Shown piece by piece: positions 1-14,628 of a stretch of DNA of 64,000 nucleotides. Below the pieces are notes generated by a model that worked only from the letters and a program-made list of their open reading frames with translations, was not told the origin of the DNA and made no database searches. The position numbers were made by a program, and so were the translations under genes. The stretch is taken from assembly GCA_023078555.1 (NCBI GenBank), contig CM041196.1, positions 10,930,985-10,994,984 of the forward strand, in the 5' to 3' direction. Within the stretch, counting starts at the first letter, position 1. Every line of letters begins with the position of its first letter. The DNA comes from Ulva prolifera (Eukaryota > Chlorophyta > Ulvophyceae > Ulvales > Ulvaceae).

Positions 1-58
1 AACATAACATAGGAACGTACAATGTTGAAACGTATTGATTCAAGCTTTCGGAGTGCAG

Positions 59-2409
59 GTCTGGTGGCCTCTGGATGAGGACTGGTACCCTGGAGTCATC
101 ACAGGGTGCGCTCCCCACCAGGGTTGGGTCGCTTTGCATCATTTCCAGCTCTGCCACCCAGGAATCAGACCTGAATATTCGGAACTGTCACATATGATCG
201 GGCCCAATGACCCAGCACTGCTCTCCACCTTCCCAGACCTGTTGTTCTTTGCGTTCTGCTGCTGCCCCATGCCTCCATGTCTGCCGCCATCGCCTGCGCA
301 GATGTGCGCGGTTGGAGTGTTTGCTTGCGCACCACCCTTGCGTTCTCTTGTGCATCTACACAACCAAAACCCCAGATGGATACCCTGGTTTGGCATCAGA
401 ATTGGGGCGCCCGACGTCAGGCTGTGCACATGCCCTGTCGGCCGTAATGTAGCCAAACCTGGGTCAGCCACCGCACCGCAGACATGCGGCCCCTTGCAAA
501 ATCCAGCTGTGGCTCGCACGCAATTGACCGGGATGGTGGCTGTGTGTCGGTGCCTGTGCTCTTACGCTGCTTGCTGGTGTCGCGTGGTGCTGCCCGCCTT
601 GCCGCGATCATCCTTGTGTCGCAATCCGGCTGCGACCCGAAACCGCACTCCGGCACACTGTTGAGACCCGTTCCAGTTCTCCCTCAACGTACGCACCGAG
701 GACTCCCTTTCAACACTCAACAGGACCGCGGCGCATTGGCACGCACCCTCCGGTCAATCGTCGGCCATACTACCGGTCACCCGTTGGCGGTCGTTTGTCT
801 CCCCGCCCGGCACCGGCAACTCCTGCCATAACCCGTTTGGGTTGTCCGTGCGCAGGTACGATGAGCTGCGGGTGCGCCACACGGTGAACTACAAGGACGG
901 AGACGTTGAGATCATCCCGCTGTGGAAGCCGACGCAGATGCTGAAGGTGACCAACTCGGTGAAGGAGTTTGCCGCGGAGGCGGCGACGCTCGAGGCCGGC
1001 CGCGCGAAGGACGCCGCCGCCGCGGCCCGCCGCCGCAACGACCTCCGCTCCGTGCGCCCCGCAGCCGCGCCGCTCTGCAATGCGCTGTGTGACGTAAGCC
1101 TGGTTTGCCTTTTATGTCACGTAAATCTAACAAGTACATCTGGATTTACTCAGCCGTGTCCTGAAGAGGACAACGACAACTCTGAATGAACAGAAATGCA
1201 TGCCAACGTGTGAGTAAGATGGACAATGGCGGCGCGCCGGGGAGCAGTGATGTGCTTCGCTGTAGCCAAGGCGCGGTGCCGTGCCGATGCACCGCGCTGC
1301 GCTGTGCTGTGCTGTGCTGCGCTGTGCGCCTGATGGCAAATCTCACAACACAGGCGACCCGCACCCTTGCATGATAGAACACACCCCCCCCCCCCCCCCC
1401 CCCCCCACTGTTTCCACATAGGCTGCGGGTCATGTGTCTGAGATGTACTAAGAAGCGACAGTTACTCTAGATGCTCGCCGCAGATCACCATTCAATGTGA
1501 CTTGCTCATGTAGCGCATGTGCGGCGGCGGGACCCGCGCTCGATGGGATGCGACCCGGTGACTGATATGAAAATCGGAGTCGAACCGGCCTGTGCCTGGG
1601 GCGCAGTGCGCCTCCCGCCCGTGCCATCGTCGGTGATTACGGTCCAAGCTCGTCGCCGTAACGAGGTGGCGGTTGCTGCACTGGTGCCGCTCGCGACGAA
1701 CGGTGTATGTGAGCAGGAGGCGCGGGTGACGCTGGAGCCGCAGACGGAGCTCGAGACGGACCGCCACGCCAAGATGCAGAAGAACCAGGCCTTCCTCAAG
1801 CAGCTGCTGGAGAAGGAAGGGCAACCCGACTCCGACGCAGGCGCCGGCGGCAGCGGCTCCGGCAAAGCCAGCGGCGCCGATGGCGCCGAGACGTCTCCGG
1901 CCGTGACGGCGCCGGTGACCCCGTCGCCATGGAAGCCCCCGACACCCGCGCCGGACGTCGCGACGCCGGCGTCCCCGTCTGCCATGCACCCGCGTGCCGA
2001 GGCAGCGCCTGCTGGTGTCGCCGACGGCGCGGGCAAGGCGAAGAAGCGCGGCCGGCCGGCGGTCAAGACGGCCGGCAAGGCGACACGAGCCTCACGCAAG
2101 CCCAAGGCCGCCAAGGCGGCGGATTCCGCCGTGGCGGCAGCCGCGGGGCCGGCCGCGGCACCTGCTGTGGCTGCGCGGCAGCCGGCGGCGCTGTCGCCGC
2201 CGGCGGTGAGTCCGATTGCGGCGGCGGCCACGTCACCGCTGGGGCAAGACGCGGAGGACGGCATGCATGCGCCGCCGCCGCGAGTGTCGACTCTGCCGCC
2301 GCTCGCGGCTACTGCAGGCGGCGCGCCGCCGGCCGCGGCCGGCTCCGGCCGCACCGGGTCGCTCGCTGCCGTGACGTGCCGCGCCGGCATGCCAGGCCCG
2401 AGCATGTGA
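59..2409 (+). CDS. Tudor-domain, AT-hook chromatin protein (5' end outside window)
   Basis: Three exons fit: 59-105, 856-1093 and 1717-2409, with matching phases; more exons must lie upstream because the first visible exon opens on an acceptor (gtgcag). Exons 1 and 2 join into a Tudor-like fold: [15 protein letters not shown], then a loop, then [16 protein letters not shown]. This is the WPLD...WYPG...Y.DGD.E pattern of plant PTM/DIR17-type Tudor domains, which read histone tails. Exon 2 ends in an Ala/Arg helix. Exon 3 has a short coiled coil ([17 protein letters not shown]), an AT-hook-like KKRGRP and a long Ala/Pro/Gly-rich disordered tail ending at TGA 2407-2409. The fold is well supported. 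The nuclear role is inferred from Tudor plus AT-hook, and the specific family member is unknown. Confidence 0.75.
128..220 (+). repeat. Dispersed repeat, copy A (about 90 bp)
   Basis: This part of the first Tudor-gene intron (106-855) is similar over about 90 bases, in the same orientation, to 10691-10785 in the third intron of the RNF113-like gene. Both contain gtcgctttgca, acctgaatattc and a gggccc core. No terminal repeats or target duplication are visible, so the class is unknown. Confidence 0.6.
1384..1406 (+). repeat. Poly-C tract (C23) in intron
   Basis: An uninterrupted run of 23 cytosines lies on the sense strand of the second Tudor-gene intron (1094-1716). It is one of five long C runs in introns of this window, all with C on the sense strand. 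Confidence 0.95.
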
Positions 2410-5400
2410 TGCTAAGTCCCGTCTTCAGCCGGGCGCAATAACCCCGTTGCATCGCGGCTGTACAGGGGCGCTGGCCCCTCCGCAGCATGCATGCGGGACT
2501 CTCTGCCACGATGCCGCAGAGACCTCTGATAAGTGCCGGATGAATGATGGGCCTTCTGCACCGCGTCGGGTGCTGCACTGAAGCCGCCGCAGCCATGCAC
2601 TTGAGGCCTGCAAGGCCACAGATGTTGGAGCTGAGTTGCCGTCGACACGCAGGTGCTCCATGCATGAAATGCATGCATAAAAAAGAGGGTTCATTGTCAT
2701 AATCGCCAGCCGATCGCGCGCGGGCGCAGCTGGCGCTGTTGTCAGAGGAGCGGCAGTGACAGCGGCGCCTGAACGGGGGCTGCCCATGCTGCGTGCTGTG
2801 CACTTCAGTGGTGAGGTGTCCGCGCTGAGCTGCGTGTTTTGCTGTTTTGTTGGTCCCGGGATCATGGATGCTCGAGACCGATTGGGGCTCAGCTTGAGAT
2901 TTCCAGTGGGCGCGTGGCCTGCTAAGTGGTCGCCTGCCGCCGCCTCCCGGAGGCGTCCCCTTTCGAAGATACCGGTGTGTGGTATTTGCCGTACTCCACG
3001 TCGCTTGGCTTCACTCAGACCGGTATGCTTGCGTATAGCCCAGGGAGTTCAGGCAGTGCTGTGCTGGGCTGGGCTGGGCGTGCTGGGTATGCTGAGGAGT
3101 GAATTGCGTAAGTTGCCGGCTGGCCGCAGCCGCCGTGGTGCCGCAAACTCTGCGACAACATCGGGCGGCTGTATAAGGCGGTGATGCGAGGAGGAGGTTG
3201 TAACCGCGGCTGGCGATGTGCGGCGTGCGCACATCCTCGGTGCAATCACCACATTTGCAAGCGCTGCGCGCGTGCGCGCGCGCGCGCACACACACACTTC
3301 ACACAGGGACAGCAAGCGGCGCAAACAGAATCGAGCTTGACTGCGGCCGTCGTTAGAAAGCATCCGGCAGGAATGAAGTGTCTGTTGAGCACGTCGCTTG
3401 CGCAGCTGGTCTGCACTGCCAGCCCCGCGGACCTAGTTCCGACTGACGCACCAAATAGGCGATTTAGCAATGCCTGGCCGTCAAAGGATGATAGATGTGT
3501 CGTCAAAGATGCTCCTATTCACTGCATCGCGGCAGTATCAGGTCCCGGCTTAACACAGCGCCTGGCGCCGGCGCATCACAGCAACGGGCAGCCCGCGGTA
3601 GAAGGCTGGTGACATGACATCGATAAACCATTAAGGTGCGTATGAGACAGTGCTAAGACTGATACTGGACTGTTTTCATGTTGCACAGATAAATATCGTC
3701 CCGTGCAGATAGTTATATGGGCTACAGTATATCTCTTGAGATATCTGCCTCTATAGATGTTGATCCGCTGAGCAAGCCAGTCGGAATCGTAATGGTGCAC
3801 GATGAGTGACGGCACGCAACAGCATTCGGCTGTCGACACCGGCACATACCTACACGAGAACAAACAGTGTGCACAATTTTGACGTACAGCGCATCTGGAT
3901 CTGAATCCGCGAGTGCAGTGCATTGCAAGCTTAATTGCGCAACTTTTCGTTCAGGAACTCCTACGCGATACCTCGCTCCTCAACCTGACAGAAATTGCCT
4001 TAGGCCATACGTGTGGCGTCTGACTTAGTGACGCGGCGCATAAGTGACCAGAATTGCGCTCATGTGGCGGTAACCGTGAGGACTTTGGCTAGCGATGCAC
4101 TGCCGGTGCGCCGCTACTTCGCTACGGCCTTGCAGAAACCTGTATGATGCGAAATTCAACCATCTGAACATACATTAGCGGGAAGAGTGGTTGCTGAGGA
4201 CCATGTGCGACACTATGTCGGCCTCGACATGGCGCCAAGTTCAACCACTGCTTGAAATCGCCATGCTTCCTGGTGCACACCTGCCAAGTTTTCATGAAAC
4301 GAATTTCCGGTAGGCATTGCGCGACTTGCGCCAACAGCCGGCATGGCACACTACCAAAGCTGTTCTATCTGTGTTGGATAAAATAGGTATCTGTCCGCCG
4401 CGAGTGTCGACGAATTAATTGCAGTCAGTGCGCTGCATACCTCTCAGGTTGCTGCACACCTGCACAGTTCTGTAGCAGGCCGGTGACAGTCATCGCGACA
4501 GCATGTTACGTAACACGTGTACGCCCTGCGACTTTCGCAACAGCTGACTAACAAGGCGGTGCACCGGCCCGGGCGAGACGCCGGGCGAGACGACGGTGCA
4601 TCTGCAAAACAACAAAACCATGCCAAGGCTCATACACAAGGGTACTGAGCACGTATTTACAGTTTACAGAGTGGTTCAATCCAATGGCGTCACGTAGTAC
4701 ACGTGCAGGGATTACATTTCGAGCTGATACCCACAGTCAACACATCTACGCCGACGGCAGTTTGAAGGTGACAAAGATCAGAGACGCGGCAACGCAAGAG
4801 GTGTGCGCCGGCTGCGCTGGCATGCGTAAACGGGCTGCTGTAGCCGCGACACCCATGCGGGCACTATCTCACATGTTGCACCGCGCGGTAGAACTCAATT
4901 GCAATGAACGACTCACCGCTGCAATCGTGGGTGCGAGCGCTGCTGCAGGACAGCGGTGTGTGCGCCTTTTGATTCGGAAGCGATTCTTTTGCTGTGTGTG
5001 TCTATGCCCGTTCACTCGAGCTCGAGGAGCTCCTCTGTCTCTGAGCTCTGGTTTTCTGCCAAACTCGTTGTGTTCACATCCAGGTTTGGCATGGCTCAGC
5101 TGAGTGAGGCCGAGCGAGCCCGCCATGCCAGCCCCCAATTCCAGCAGCTTGCTGGCTTGCCTGGCACTGTATGAGTAGCACATGTAAATTATGTGGAAGG
5201 TGGGATCCATGTGTGGTGCTGTCCACCTCAAAATATGCCCAAAAACTGACATTTTAAATTCTCAGTGCAAGGATGTTTGCGGCAGGCCACTGTGACACCC
5301 CAGAGTGCATTACCACTGATGTTGTGAAAACTCGCAGCCTCAAGGCCAAATAACAAACATGCAGCTCAACCAAAATCCGCCCGATCAGCACTTCACATAT

Positions 5401-5979
5401 ACCTCAAGTGATCTCCTGTTCGAATCTGAGCCACAATCCTTGCACACCAGCTCCAACAGCTATTCTGCGTGTGCTTCACCATTTTCTGTGCTGAAAGTTG
5501 CTGTGCACTCAGTCTCACAAATCCAATGCATTCACCAGCAGCTTTTTTGCGTGCTTCGCGAATCTGCAATCCAGGTACAACACTGATCTCGTGGAGTGCA
5601 TGGCGTGGCGGTGTGGTGAGTGGTGTCGCGTGACGCTCGCCCCATGCGAGATGCCAACACCCCGAGTTTGGCTGCAAACCGGTGTGAGATAGCACACCGC
5701 TGCAATGTTTTACAAAAGAGAGATCGGAAGAACAACACCGCTGCAATCGATCGCTGTGCACTTTACATAGTGCTCCTGACATCAAGGCTACCCACACACC
5801 TTCTGCACGCATTCGCCATCGTTGATGTTGATGAGTGATGCCTGGTAGTTTGATCTGATGCCCTGCCATATGCATGCATGCAATGGCCTTGGCCCAGGGG
5901 TCTTGAGGTTGCAACCTTCACTGTCTTCTGCATGCAGATACGCTACACCGAAACCTCGAAACCATAACCTAGACACCCC
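2410..5979. other. Gene-free stretch
   Basis: No recognisable gene. Short ORFs exist on both strands but none shows a domain, a splice-consistent partner or sustained coding composition. A run opening at ATG 4684 is the best of them (about 28 codons before a weak donor) and is not convincing. A CG/CA microsatellite lies at 3266-3297. TGCATGCA-type palindromes occur at about 2685 and 5870. Confidence 0.6.
3266..3297. repeat. (CG)n-(CA)n microsatellite
   Basis: An alternating purine-pyrimidine run of gc/cg dinucleotides passes directly into ca dinucleotides. This is the kind of sequence that can adopt Z-DNA. It lies in a region without a recognised gene. Confidence 0.85.
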
Positions 5980-7463
5980 ATGGCCATCTCCAGAGCTCAC
6001 CCCGCCACGTCCGACGAGTCGTCGGCCACATCTCCACCTGAGACCAGCAAGTGCCCCAGCCCGTCCTCCGCTCTCCCCCCAGCCCAGCTGCTCACGCATG
6101 GGCACAGCCTCAATGCCGCGCCCAAGCCCAAAGCCTCCCACGGTGACCTCTCCCGCTGCATCCACCTCGCTGCCCCACTGATCGATGCCCCTGAACCGGA
6201 CTCTGACACCGGCGCAGCGCTCTCATCTCAGGCTGCCCTCTTCCACCCCCCCCAAACTCTCCACGTCTTCTCCCCTTGCAGCTCCAGCTGCACAAACACA
6301 TTCATCGGCGACCTGGGGGAGGGCTCCCAGGCCTCCTGGCTGTCACAGGACTCTAAACGTGCTGTGCATGGAGAGGATGCATGCGGAGTGTTTGCCCACC
6401 TCCCCACTCACACCCCAGGCAAGCCATCAGAGGTGTTCAGAGAGGGTAACGGAGTCCTCGGATCGCTTGAACCCAGGAGCACGAGAGCTGATGCCGCTCC
6501 GGTGGCGACCGATGTCACTGGCGGCCCCGACGGCGCGGCCGATCGGAAGTCTCTGACGTGGAGGGTGTGCCGGGCGCCGAGGCCACGCCATCGGAATCGG
6601 CAGTGCGTCTACAGGGGTGATCCGCGAGAAAGGTGTTGACCGCGCGCGTGTACGCCGCCAGCTCATCTGGAGGCAGGTACGGCTGGAATGCATGGTGCGG
6701 GCGCATGGAGATGTTGCCGGGAAGGTGGGTGGGGGCGAAGTGTGGAGGCGAGGAGGGTGGGGCGGGGGTGGCCCCGCGCGGCCGCGCCGGCGGCGGGGCC
6801 GCGCCGCCGGCGCGGCCGCGCGGGGCCACCCCCGCCCCACCCTCCTCGCCTCCACACTTCGCCCCCACCCACCTTCCCGGCAACATCTCCATGCGCCCGC
6901 ACCATGCATTCCAGCCGTACCTGCCTCCAGATGAGCTGGCGGCGTACACGCGCGCGGTCAACACCTTTCTCGCGGATCACCCCTGTAGACGCACTGCCGA
7001 TTCCGATGGCGTGGCCTCGGCGCCCGGCACACCCTCCACGTCAGAGACTTCCGATCGCGAGCTCCACGGCAGTGCCGGCGCGCGCGACAGCCACGGCGTG
7101 GTGTGGGCGCTCCCATGCGGGTGCCCACATACATGCCCCGCATGCACCGCGCTACCAGCCAGCCCTCAGGGCCAGGCCGCGAGCGGCGCGACCGCCAGCG
7201 CGGGCCTCCGCCAAAGCGCCGGCAACGGCGCTGCGCGCGCGCTCGGCTGGGCGCTGCACGCCGCTGCGCTGGCGGTGCTGTGCGGCCTGGCGGTGTCGTG
7301 GCTGGCCGTCGCGCTGCCGGCGTACGCTGCGGCGCGTGCTGCGCGACACGTGGCGCGCGTAGCGCTTCGCGTGCCGGCCTCTGCCGTGCGCAGCCTCTCC
7401 TCCGCAGCTTATGCATGCCGGGCAGGTCCATCTGCCGGCCCCCCGCCTGCTCATGAGGAGTGA
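5980..7463 (+). CDS. Hypothetical membrane protein gene interrupted by a palindrome
   Basis: Not recognised. An open frame starts at ATG 5980 with a Ser/Pro-rich, probably disordered N-terminal part of about 187 codons, and runs into the left arm of the palindrome, where it stops at 6637-6639. A second open frame covers the right arm and continues to TGA 7461-7463. It encodes a small polar domain (YLPPDELAAYTRAVNTFLAD) and then a strong membrane segment near its end (ALAVLCGLAVSWLAVALPAY). The two frames are in register across the palindrome: codon GAT CG. occurs at both borders. Either the palindrome is an insertion or artefact, or the hairpin is removed by splicing; a gtgtgc donor at 6566 and an acceptor at 6912 are in phase. 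A 69-bp in-frame intron at 7098-7166 is possible, and a strong GTGAGT at 7459 could lead to further exons. Confidence 0.4.
6540..7057. repeat. 518-bp near-perfect palindrome (inverted repeat without spacer)
   Basis: The centre lies between 6798 and 6799. Arms of 259 bases are reverse complements; I found one mismatched pair, 696/6801 in the last digits of 6796/6801, next to the centre. Both ends fall on CGATCG, itself a palindrome, and pairing stops exactly there. The right arm encodes a plausible protein stretch on the + strand and the left arm encodes the same stretch on the - strand. It could be an inverted duplication of an exon, a foldback element, or a hairpin artefact of library preparation or assembly. 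Confidence 0.93.
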
Positions 7464-9032
7464 GTCCACAACGGCGAGCCTGTATGCCATGTGCGGGTGC
7501 GTACTCATGGATGTCATGCATGTTGGACTGGCCATTGCGGTTGGATGCCGCCCATGCAGTGCGATGTATCCGATGGGGTTTCAGGTGTCGAGGACCTCGG
7601 GTGTAGCGGTGTTGACGCCTACAGAATTTCCGCTGAGTCAGGCCTGGGTGTTTTGCCGCACCTCGGCGGCCATGCACAACAGGCGCATGAACACACAACC
7701 CTATCATCGGCGCTTGACCCATGCACAGCAGGCACTTGAAGCATGCGTAGTGAGCGCTGGAATCATGCAGTGCCATCGATGCCACCCCCTTGGGCGACTC
7801 CACCCGCTTCTGCATCCCATCGGCGGTGATGTAGTCTGTGCCTGTCACCACCCGCACACATGCATGTAACCACCGGCTCTCATACATGTCACCACCCGCA
7901 CCTCATGCATGTAACCACCGGCTCTCATACATGTCACCACCCGCACCTCATGCATGCAGGCAGGCCACGCAAGTGATGCGCGTGGCTGTCCCAGAATCAC
8001 AGCCGATGCGGCCCTGCACCCCGCCCCCCCCGCCTTACCGGCAGCTGGCGCTTCAATCCGGCCGACGGAACCGAGATGGCGCCGTCTATATATGTTGAAA
8101 TAGCGCCGTTGATGTACGTTCACGCCCGTCCAGAGCAGTGGAGTTTGCACTGCATGTCGATGTGGCTGCACAGTCTATGAGGTGTTGGTGGCAAGCTGGT
8201 GGTTGATGCCATGCCAAGTGCGTCTGGCGAGAGGGCAGTGTTGACCAGATGGATGAATGAAGTTGAGTGGCACGCCCACGTGCCCAAATCGATGTTTGCA
8301 GCTGATGGCGGCAGCCACGTGGAAGCTTGCCTAGGCTGTGGTCAGACTGTGCTCGCATGTAACGCCAGTCCACGCTGGGCGCAGAGCCCTGGTCTGCAGC
8401 AGATGTGCCTGAATTACTGCGAGAAACGCTACGCATCAAGTGCTTTGGTTAGTATGCCTTGTTCTGGTGCCCGGGGACACGGGCCAAACGTGTTTCGTCA
8501 TGCTTGCATTGAAATGCGACAGTTTGCCTGGAAGGCGCCGTCCTGCTTCATTGACACACACGCCAAAGATCTCGAACCTCAAGTTGCGCTTTCAGCCGTT
8601 CAATTCTCCTTGTCTTAACGTCCAGGCAGCAGTCTACAAACGCATATGCCTGCTGCAAGCCTGGCCTCCGTGCCTGCAGCGGCATATGCAGTAATGACAG
8701 CTGCTCCGCCATGCGCAATTGGCATCTATTCTGCTGGTTAAACGTCTCCTGAGACCAAGAGCCGAGCCGTTTTCTTCCGGGTGAAGGCACCGTCGCGGAG
8801 CCTCAGAGCAGCGTCCATGCAGAGAGCGTGGCGTGGGTGATCAGGTATGGCTCTGAGTGCACACACTGACGGCAGGGCCTATGGCACAACAGAGCAGAGC
8901 CTGCGCTTAAGGCGTGCGAGAGAGAGAAGTGGATTTTGGAAAGTGCTCTCGCATTCGAACTAGATGGAAGTTGATACGTGCGTCGCGATCGAGGATTTCT
9001 CCATGATCAGTGTTGCCTGCTAGGTCACATCT
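7464..9032. other. Gene-free stretch upstream of the RNF113-like gene
   Basis: No gene recognised. It holds a 44-45 bp tandem repeat at 7844-7957 and scattered TGCATG motifs. The last part must contain the promoter and 5' leader of the RNF113-like gene, but no specific element can be assigned. Confidence 0.6.
7844..7957. repeat. Tandem repeat, 44-45 bp unit, about 2.5 copies
   Basis: The unit begins gtcaccacccgcac and carries atgcatgtaaccacc and ggctctcatacat. Two full copies and one partial copy are nearly identical, indicating a recent minisatellite. It is intergenic. Confidence 0.9.
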
Positions 9033-11439
<2,407 letters not shown>

Positions 11440-12423
11440 GTTCATTAGGCCCTCTCATGAGAGTGTGGGACCACACGAACAGAACTGTTGGCTTGGTCAG
11501 TGATCAGGGGGTGTCTTTTTCATATTGCTGTACACCGTGCAAGAACGGTGTTGATTCCGAACTGCATGTCTCTTGACACCGAGCAAGTGATGTTACTTGA
11601 GATTGAACTGGTGAGGAAACGCCGGACCTGAATGAAAAATGGCAGGCAAATGTAAATTTCAGTATGTTACACGTGTGCTTTAATCAGAGAGTCCCAGCAA
11701 GGACAAACTGAGCTCAAAGGCATACAGACTGCACGTCTCCTGCAATATGTGTATTGCAACAAACAGAGCAACACCGATTAGAACCTGCAAAGCATTCCGT
11801 TGTTGTACGATACCGAATTCTGCAAACCCATCGCATCTGACAGGTACATGTGTTTTGCGCGGTGGTGCAGGCACGCTCTCGCAAGCAGTGCATGGTGGGC
11901 GCACGTTTTGCTTACCTTGACTTCGAGGCTGGAAAGTATGGCGTCTGCTCGATCAGTGCGATCGCCGTTTTGACGCCAGGCATGCTAGACGGCACGAGTT
12001 CGTGAGTGCACAGGTCGTCACCCAGTATGATGGCTCACGGCATGAGTCTCCAACACATGTCTCCGTTGAATGAACGAGGCTGTCAAATCGATCACAGCAG
12101 GTCATAATATATGAATGTGTTTGGGGCATGACTGTTGTGCTCCGCTGCGCCGAATTGCTTCCGGAGACCTGCTAGCGAGAGGCACGCTTGGGAGTCTTGG
12201 CTCACAGCTAGGTCACACAACTTTGCACGAGCATCTCAGCATCGCGCGATAACACCATTTGAGTCGTTTCTGTTCTCATCAAGTGCTTCAGCTAGTCGCA
12301 ATCGCGTAAGGAAGGCAGTGCATGTGTGATGCCAATGTCTTGCGGGCAAGATCCTTGGCTGGGTGATGCTGAAAGGACAACGTAAGAGAAGGTTGACACA
12401 TTTTTTGTTGGAATTAACATCCT
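11440..12423. other. Intergenic stretch
   Basis: It lies between two + strand genes. Short ORFs only, none with a recognisable domain or consistent splice partners. It presumably contains the 3' end of the RNF113-like transcript and the promoter of the next gene. Confidence 0.6.
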
Positions 12424-13882
12424 ATGCCGGACTTGGCCACGTCAGAAGCCACTTCCGGTCCTGATCCTCGGTGGGATGTTGGCACCGGACTCCGGGCTAA
12501 AGCAAGACCCAAGCAGAAGAAGGGAAGGCCTGCCACCGATGCAATGCATGACGGCGATGTTGACTACTTCTTTCGTCGGTTGCACTCTGCCACAGCTTCA
12601 GAGGCGGCAGCCGCAGGGGGAGCACTCGGCACACAATCAGACGCTTCTGCACAGAACTCCTGGCCATCATGGTTCCCTAAAGACATGGTAAAACCCGATC
12701 AGCATCCACACCCTGCAACACGTCGCGACGCCGCGAGGAGCATTGCGGCATCTTCGCAGACCCTCATGAAGCAGCAGGAGGCCCGGATGAAGAATACCGC
12801 TGCGCTGCTTGACCAAGCAGATGACCAGCTGCACGTACGTCGCCAAATGCGGCAACAACTCCTCTCATTTATTGTAGCTTCTGCCGCTTTTTATGTTGAC
12901 TGTGCGTATGTTGTTTTAATGCGGCAAGAAATCCTCTCATAGTGGTGTCACTGTGTTGCCATGCCTTTCGCTTGTGGTACCATCAGCTCAGTCCTCCTCA
13001 ACTCCACAGATGCAGCTGCACCTAGCCATGTGTTGCATCAGGTGCCTAATCTCACCGTCCGAGCTCATTACATTCGCCGGGGAGTATCACTCCGCCCAGT
13101 GTCCCGATGTGAGTAACACTCAGCCACAAAATGCCATGATGATCATGGCGTTTGATGGTCATCCACAAAATGCCATGATCAGTAGCATGCCAAAACAACG
13201 CACTTGGGCGTTTGACAACATACAGCTCTGCTGGCGTGCAGCTCGCTCAAAGGATCTTCCAAGCAAACGCCTGCACCATGCCCACCACCACAGCTCAGCC
13301 ATGCAACACCATCGTGACGCCCAGGCACTCTCGACCCCACCAGTCCGGCTGCGAGCCATCCCTCAGTTCCGCTCCGGGTCGCTCGCAACACTCGCCCACC
13401 GCCAACCGCCTCGACTCCTACCCCTCCGTGGACGCTCCAGACACCCCACGCCGCGTTGCCAGGCTGCAGGGGTCCCCGGGCCGGAGGCCGTTCACGAGCG
13501 CCTCCGCAGCAGCCTTCGAGCCCCAAGCCCCGCCCGCAACACAAACCGTGTCTTCCCGCCGCAACCCCTCCCCCTCCGACTCCGCACCGCACCTCCGCAG
13601 CGGCGGAGCCCACGGCAGGATGAACACAGCAGCGCTTCCACGGCCGCACCTCGCATCGCACGCTCCCTTCTCTTCATCATCGCCGCCGCACTCCCCGGCC
13701 GCGGTGGACGCTCTCGCGGCCGGGCGCGCGCCGTCAGCCCCACACGCGGCGGCGGCTGCGCCGTGGGTCGCATCGAGGACAAACAGAACGCCGCTGGGCT
13801 CGCGGCCGCGCCCCGGGCCGCGCGCTCCGGCACACGCTGCCACTCCGCCCGTGCGCCTCCAGCACCGTTGTCCACCCCCCCC

Positions 13883-13916
<34 letters not shown>

Positions 13917-14010
13917 ACCAACATATTCTCTGCACCCCGTCTGCATGCCGCAGTTCTTCCCGGGCTCTGGCGAAGCTCACTATGACCTCCCGTGCCGATA
14001 CAAAACGTAG
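12424..14010 (+). CDS. Unknown coiled-coil, disordered protein (358 aa)
   Basis: Exons 12424-12834, 13242-13850 and 13954-14010 all join in phase 0, starting at ATG and ending at TAG. The protein is not recognised. Residues 1-60 are basic (KARPKQKKGRP). At about residues 105-150 a heptad-like helix crosses the first junction (QEARMKNTAALLDQADDQLH joined to LAQRIFQ); its continuity across the join supports the splice. The middle is Ser/Pro/Arg-rich and probably disordered, with SSRRNPSPSDS-type sites. The last exon adds FFPGSGEAHYDLPCRYKT. The final intron contains a C33 tract. A SNARE-like helix was considered but lacks a recognisable central-layer pattern or membrane anchor. The model is moderately supported; the function is unknown. 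Confidence 0.5.
13875..13916 (+). repeat. Poly-C tract (C8-A-C33) in intron
   Basis: A run of 33 cytosines, preceded by eight cytosines and one adenine, lies on the sense strand of the last intron (13851-13953) of the coiled-coil protein gene. It starts about 24 bases after the gtgcgc donor. Confidence 0.95.
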
Positions 14011-14628
14011 CACAGCGAAAGCTGCATGGACTCCGGACTGTGCTGCATACGGCCATGGCGCACGGCGCGCTATGAGGTTATGTGCTGTGCTTCGTTGCCG
14101 CAGCGGTGTGCTGCGCGGTGTGCTGCGCTCCTGTGTGTGCTGAGGCCGCGGCAGCCCATGCGCCGTGGCACCCCACATGTGCGACCAATGGTCGCTGACC
14201 ATACAACTGTGATGCTGTGCCTGCGTGCATCGAAGAGTGACGCCTCGCGCCGTGCATCAGTGGACCGCGCTGGTCTGGATTGCCCACGCGATGCAGTACC
14301 TACGGCAGCATGGCGGTGTCGTTGGGTTGCGCGGCTGAAGGGTTGTTTTTGGCCGAGCATGCGTGTGACAGCACATGGCGAGCCGTGCACCTGCAGGCGG
14401 AGTGCCGCCGGGGTGATCGGCAGCACGTGCGGCGCGCTCCCAATGGCATCTCGTCCCTCTATGTGCTGGTCACTACGACCTGAGGCTGAAGAACGGTGCA
14501 GACTTCTAGGCGTCTCTTTGGGAGGATGCAGGTGCTGGCGCACATGGCATGTTTGCAATCACGGTGTCGTTCTGCAGGAGGGGACAGGCGGAACGGGGCT
14601 TGCGCCTCCACGCCGCGACGTCTCCGGC
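14011..14628. other. Intergenic stretch before the DNAJC14-like gene
   Basis: The frame of the next gene stays open upstream to 14026, but composition turns unlike its exons and no better start than ATG 14629 is evident. No other gene is seen. A 5'-leader exon is possible, because an acceptor-like tctgcag lies at 14573-14579. Confidence 0.5.

Noticed and set aside
6515-6964. A 149-codon - strand ORF in the palindrome
   Set aside because: It is the mirror image of the + strand ORF produced by the inverted repeat, so it is not independent evidence of a gene.
12953-14143. A 396-codon + strand ORF
   Set aside because: It overlaps exon 2 of the coiled-coil gene in another frame, reads through the C33 tract, and breaks the phase agreement that the chosen frame gives.
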